Below are positions 12,331 to 15,059 of a stretch of 15,059 nucleotides of DNA, piece by piece. Position 1 is the first letter of the stretch. Each line of letters begins with the position of its first letter. The DNA lies in NCBI GenBank assembly GCA_011046405.1, contig DSAR01000244.1, positions 1-15,059 of the forward strand, in the 5' to 3' direction. The position numbers were made by a program, and so were the translations under genes. The notes under the pieces are model-generated. The model was given only the letters and a program-made list of their open reading frames with translations. It did no database searches and was not told where the DNA came from. Source of the stretch: Chloroflexota bacterium. Its GTDB lineage: Bacteria > Chloroflexota > Anaerolineae > B4-G1.

Positions 12331-14148
12331 ATGGCTACTTTGATTATTGATGGACAAACGGTCCACGCTGAGGAGGGGCAGACTATCCTGGAGGTCGCCC
12401 GGGAGAATGGCATCGAGATACCGACGTTGTGTTACCATCCGCTCCTGGAAACCTACGGCGCCTGCCGCCTGTGCACGGTGGAGGTCATCCGCCACGGCCG
12501 CTCCAAGCTGGAGACGGCTTGCACGCACCCGGCGTGGGATGGGTTGGAGATCAAGACCCATTCAACCGACGTCAACGAGGTGCGCAAGGTTATCCTGGGA
12601 CTGTTCCTATCACGTTGTCCCGAGGTGCCCATCATCCAGGATCTGGCGCGGCAGTATGGGGTCACCGAACCGCCATTCCCGCCGGAGGATCTGGAACAGA
12701 AGTGCATTCTCTGCGGTCTGTGCGTGCGCGTGTGCCACGAACTGGTGAAGGCGGACGTGCTGAACTTCTCGCAGCGGGGCATCGACCGCCAGGTGGGCCC
12801 GCCCTTCCTGGAGAAGACCCGCCAATGCATCGGCTGCGGGGCTTGCACGATCATCTGCCCCACCGGCGCGATCGAGATCGTCCTGGAGGAGGCCGCGATC
12901 TACGGGGCCAAGCCGCTGGGACCGACCAGCGCCGTCTGGGTGCCCTCCATGCAGGCAGTGCCCCGGGTGCCGGTGATCGACAAGGATTCCTGCATTCACT
13001 TCCGGCAACTGGATCGGAGTGAAGGGGAGATCGTGGACGCCTGCCAGGCCTGCCAGATGTTGTGTGAGGCTGACGCGATCAATTTCGATCAACAGGATGA
13101 GATCCTCGAGCTGGATGTGGGCACCGTCATCGTCGCCACCGGTTTCGAGATGTGGGATCCACACAAGCTCTCTCAATACAGCTACGGTAAGTCGCCCAAC
13201 GTCATCACCGGCCTGGAGTTCGAGCGTCTGTCAAACTCGGCCGGTATCTCGGGCGGCGAGATCCTGACGGCCGAGGGCGACAAGCCGGAGCGAGTGGCGA
13301 TCATCCACTGCGTGGGCAGCCGCGATCACAACGCCCACGAGTATTGCTCCCGCTTCTGCTGCATGTATAGCCTCAAGCACGCCCACCTGGTGCGCGATAA
13401 GACCGACGCCGAGGTGTACGAATTCTACATGGACATGCGCACCTTCGGCAGCGGTTACGAGGAGTTCTACGAGCGGATCCAGAAGGAAGAGGGCATCACG
13501 ATGGTGCGTGGTCGGGGGGCCTCGGTCGAGGTGCTGCGCGACGGCAAGTTGCGCGTCAAGGGCGAAGACGCCGACCTGGGCGAGCTGGTCCACGTGGACG
13601 TGGACATGGTCGTGCTCAGTTCCGCCGTCGAAGCGCCCCACGACGCCGACCAGGTAGGCTCGATGCTGGGCCTGAGTCGCAAGCAGGACGGATTCTTCGC
13701 CGAGGCGCATCCCAAATTGCGCCCGGTGGAGACGAATACCGAGGGCGTGTTCCTGGCCGGCGCGGCCCAGGGCCCCAAGGACGTGCCGGATACGGTAGGA
13801 CACGCCGGCGCGGCGGCCTCAATGGCCCTGGCGCTCCTGGACAAGGGCGAGGTCACCATCTCGCCGCAGGTAGCGGTGGTGGACGAGAAGCTCTGCTCGG
13901 CTTGCAAGACATGCCTCTCGCTCTGCCCATACACAGCCATCAGCTTCATCGACGAGGAGAACGTGGCCCGCGTCAACGAGGCGCTGTGCAAGGGGTGTGG
14001 CACGTGTGTGGCGGCCTGCCCGGCCGGCGCAATTACAGCGCGTCACTTCACCACCGAGCAGATTATGGCCCAGATCGAGGGGCTCTTCCGCCTGCCTGAG
14101 ACGGAGGAAGAACTCGTCGAAGCTGAAGTTGAAGGAGTAGGTTCATGA
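12331..14148 (+). CDS. NuoG-type N-terminal module fused to the C-terminal part of HdrA
   Basis: 605 residues from ATG 12331, 8 nt after GGGAGG (12317-12322); longer upstream frames run back into nuoF. Residues 1-80 are a plant-type [2Fe-2S] domain (C34, C45, C48, C64). Residues 120-180 hold two [4Fe-4S] motifs (C125/128/131/135 and C166/169/172/176). No H-cluster domain follows; instead, from about residue 200 the sequence is HdrA: VWVPSMQAVPRVPVID, C221/238/241/245, DVGTVIVATGFE (262-273), HCVGSRDHNAHEYCSRFCCMY (key Cys 327, 339, 343, 344), TEGVFLAGAAQGPKDVPDT (FAD), and a C-terminal ferredoxin (C522/525/528/532, C553/556/559/563). It supplies everything missing from the hdrA half-gene at 8727. 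Together the two chains cover HdrA nearly end to end. Confidence 0.93.
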   Translation: MATLIIDGQTVHAEEGQTILEVARENGIEIPTLCYHPLLETYGACRLCTVEVIRHGRSKLETACTHPAWDGLEIKTHSTDVNEVRKVILGLFLSRCPEVPIIQDLARQYGVTEPPFPPEDLEQKCILCGLCVRVCHELVKADVLNFSQRGIDRQVGPPFLEKTRQCIGCGACTIICPTGAIEIVLEEAAIYGAKPLGPTSAVWVPSMQAVPRVPVIDKDSCIHFRQLDRSEGEIVDACQACQMLCEADAINFDQQDEILELDVGTVIVATGFEMWDPHKLSQYSYGKSPNVITGLEFERLSNSAGISGGEILTAEGDKPERVAIIHCVGSRDHNAHEYCSRFCCMYSLKHAHLVRDKTDAEVYEFYMDMRTFGSGYEEFYERIQKEEGITMVRGRGASVEVLRDGKLRVKGEDADLGELVHVDVDMVVLSSAVEAPHDADQVGSMLGLSRKQDGFFAEAHPKLRPVETNTEGVFLAGAAQGPKDVPDTVGHAGAAASMALALLDKGEVTISPQVAVVDEKLCSACKTCLSLCPYTAISFIDEENVARVNEALCKGCGTCVAACPAGAITARHFTTEQIMAQIEGLFRLPETEEELVEAEVEGVGS

Positions 14149-14591
14149 GCAACAACGGTAAAGACTTTGAACCGAGGATCGTCGGTTTTTTGTGCAACTG
14201 GTGTACGTACGCCGCGGCCGATACGGCCGGGGTCAGCCGGATGACGCAAGCGCCCAACGTGGACGTCATTCGCGTGATGTGCTCCGGGCGCGTGGATCCG
14301 GCCTTCGTCCTCAAGGCGTTTGCCGAAGGGGCCGATGGCGTGATCGTCTCCGGTTGCCACCCTCCGGGAGACTGCCATTACAATAATGGCAATTACAAGA
14401 CCTTCCGTCGTATGCCGCTCCTGGAGGCGATGTTGCAGCAATACGGAATCGAAGAAGGACGTTTCCATTGGGGTTGGATCTCCGGCGCCGAGGCCCCCAA
14501 ATGGGCCAAGTTGGTGAACGAGTTCACCGAACAGGTGCGGGATCTGGGTCCGCTCAATTGGAAACGACAGCTCAGTAGCAAGGAGGAATAG
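14145..14591 (+). CDS. mvhD: MvhD/FlpD-like [2Fe-2S] electron-transfer subunit
   Basis: 148 residues of the MvhD family: FLCNWCTYAAADTAGVSRM (C17, C20), VIRVMCSGRVDPAFVLKAF (C46), GCHPPGDCHYNNGNYK (C71, C77), and a WISGAEAPKWAKLVNEFTE tail. In methanogens MvhD links the [NiFe]-hydrogenase to HdrA. Here all ligand positions are Cys, including those that can be Sec in archaeal VhuD. Its start overlaps the stop of the HdrA-C fusion by four bases (ATGA), with AAGGAG (14132-14137) upstream, which fits stoichiometric coupling with its expected docking partner. Confidence 0.95.
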   Translation: MSNNGKDFEPRIVGFLCNWCTYAAADTAGVSRMTQAPNVDVIRVMCSGRVDPAFVLKAFAEGADGVIVSGCHPPGDCHYNNGNYKTFRRMPLLEAMLQQYGIEEGRFHWGWISGAEAPKWAKLVNEFTEQVRDLGPLNWKRQLSSKEE

Positions 14592-14595
14592 GCCA

Positions 14596-15059
14596 ATGGC
14601 AGAAAACGGAAAACTGAAACTAGGGCTCTATTGGGCTGCCTCCTGCGGCGGGTGTGAGATTGCCATCGTCGAGTTGCGAGAAAAGATCCTCGACCTGGAC
14701 GCAGCGGCGGAAATTCTCTTCTGGCCTTGCGCGATGGACTTCAAGTACAAGGACGTCGAGGCGATGCCCGACAAGCACATGGATGTGGTGCTGTTCAACG
14801 GCGCGATCCGCAGCAGCGAAAATGAGGAGATGGCGCACCTGCTCCGCGAGAAAGCGAAGGTGCTGGTCGCCTTTGGGTCGTGCGCCCACGAGGGGTGCAT
14901 CCCCGGGTTGAGCAACCTCTTCGACCGCGAATCCACCTTCGAGCGCGTCTACCTGACCTCGGAATCGGTCGATAATCCCAACGGGTATCTGCCACAGACG
15001 TCGTACCAGATGCCCGAGGGGGAGGTGCATATTCCCACATTCTACAATACGGTCAAGAC
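14596..15059 (+). CDS. mvhG: MvhG-like [NiFe]-hydrogenase small subunit, 3' end outside window
   Basis: Open from ATG 14596 to the window edge (154 codons), with AGGAGG (14581-14586) 9 nt upstream. LYWAASCGGCEIAIVEL (C17, C20) is the proximal-cluster motif of hydrogenase small subunits, and VAFGSCAHEGCIPGL (C96, C101) contributes further ligands. AMDFKYKDVEAMPDKHMDVVLFNGA follows the group 3c (MvhG) pattern; its key part is MDFKYKDVEAM. No twin-arginine signal is present, so it is cytoplasmic. The large subunit MvhA would be expected just downstream. Some relatives in this family may pair with a non-hydrogenase large subunit, so H2 as substrate is not proven from this window. Confidence 0.88.
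   Translation, partial: MAENGKLKLGLYWAASCGGCEIAIVELREKILDLDAAAEILFWPCAMDFKYKDVEAMPDKHMDVVLFNGAIRSSENEEMAHLLREKAKVLVAFGSCAHEGCIPGLSNLFDRESTFERVYLTSESVDNPNGYLPQTSYQMPEGEVHIPTFYNTVK

Noticed and set aside
12331..14148. [FeFe]-hydrogenase catalytic subunit (HydA)
   Set aside because: The N-terminal Fe-S module fits, but no H-cluster cysteine motifs follow; the rest is HdrA.

Overview
The window comes from an anaerobic bacterium, most plausibly a Chloroflexota (Anaerolineae-like) genome. The protein families point to an anaerobic electron-transfer specialist. Several palindromic intergenic repeats look to me like families seen in Anaerolineae, but that is memory, not a search, so the taxon is a moderate-to-weak inference. 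No rRNA, tRNA, CRISPR array or complete insertion sequence was seen.

Layout. (1) 1-1231, minus strand: 5' part of a HerA/FtsK-type ATPase gene running off the left edge. (2) 1232-1990: a palindrome-rich divergent region, then rpsT (ribosomal protein S20) with a good promoter, a TTG start and a terminator. (3) 1994-4901: a GcvH-like lipoyl carrier, then four small regulators: a DRTGG protein, a CBS-CBS-HATPase protein, a second DRTGG protein and a stand-alone HATPase. (4) 5175-8382: an HdrC-HdrB fusion (HdrD-like), a PHP-domain protein and a SpoIIE/PP2C-like protein whose metal-binding motifs look lost. (5) 8383-8726: an intergenic region with a 119-bp MITE-like element flanked by a perfect 9-bp direct repeat. 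(6) 8727-15059: a tightly packed plus-strand operon of N-terminal half of HdrA, NuoE, a small [2Fe-2S] protein, NuoF, a NuoG-N/HdrA-C fusion, MvhD, and MvhG (cut by the window edge).

The standout is HdrA. Its first gene carries an in-frame TGA exactly where HdrA proteins have Cys (or, in some archaea, selenocysteine), followed by a bacterial SECIS-like hairpin with a GGTC apical loop. I read it as a selenoprotein. This gene encodes only the N-terminal part of HdrA and stops between the two [4Fe-4S] motifs of the inserted ferredoxin domain. The rest of HdrA resumes at the matching point more than 3 kb downstream, fused in frame behind a NuoG-type [2Fe-2S]/[4Fe-4S] module. In effect, a NuoEFG (HydABC-type) NADH module sits inside a split hdrA.

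How it may work together (inference): MvhADG-type hydrogenase subunits, a two-chain HdrA flavin centre, an HdrCB unit and a NuoEF diaphorase would form a flavin-based electron-bifurcating or confurcating complex linking H2, NAD(H), ferredoxin and a disulfide-type acceptor. The upstream DRTGG/CBS/HATPase/PHP/SpoIIE set resembles regulatory genes that accompany bifurcating [FeFe]-hydrogenase operons, but here it accompanies an Hdr/Mvh system.
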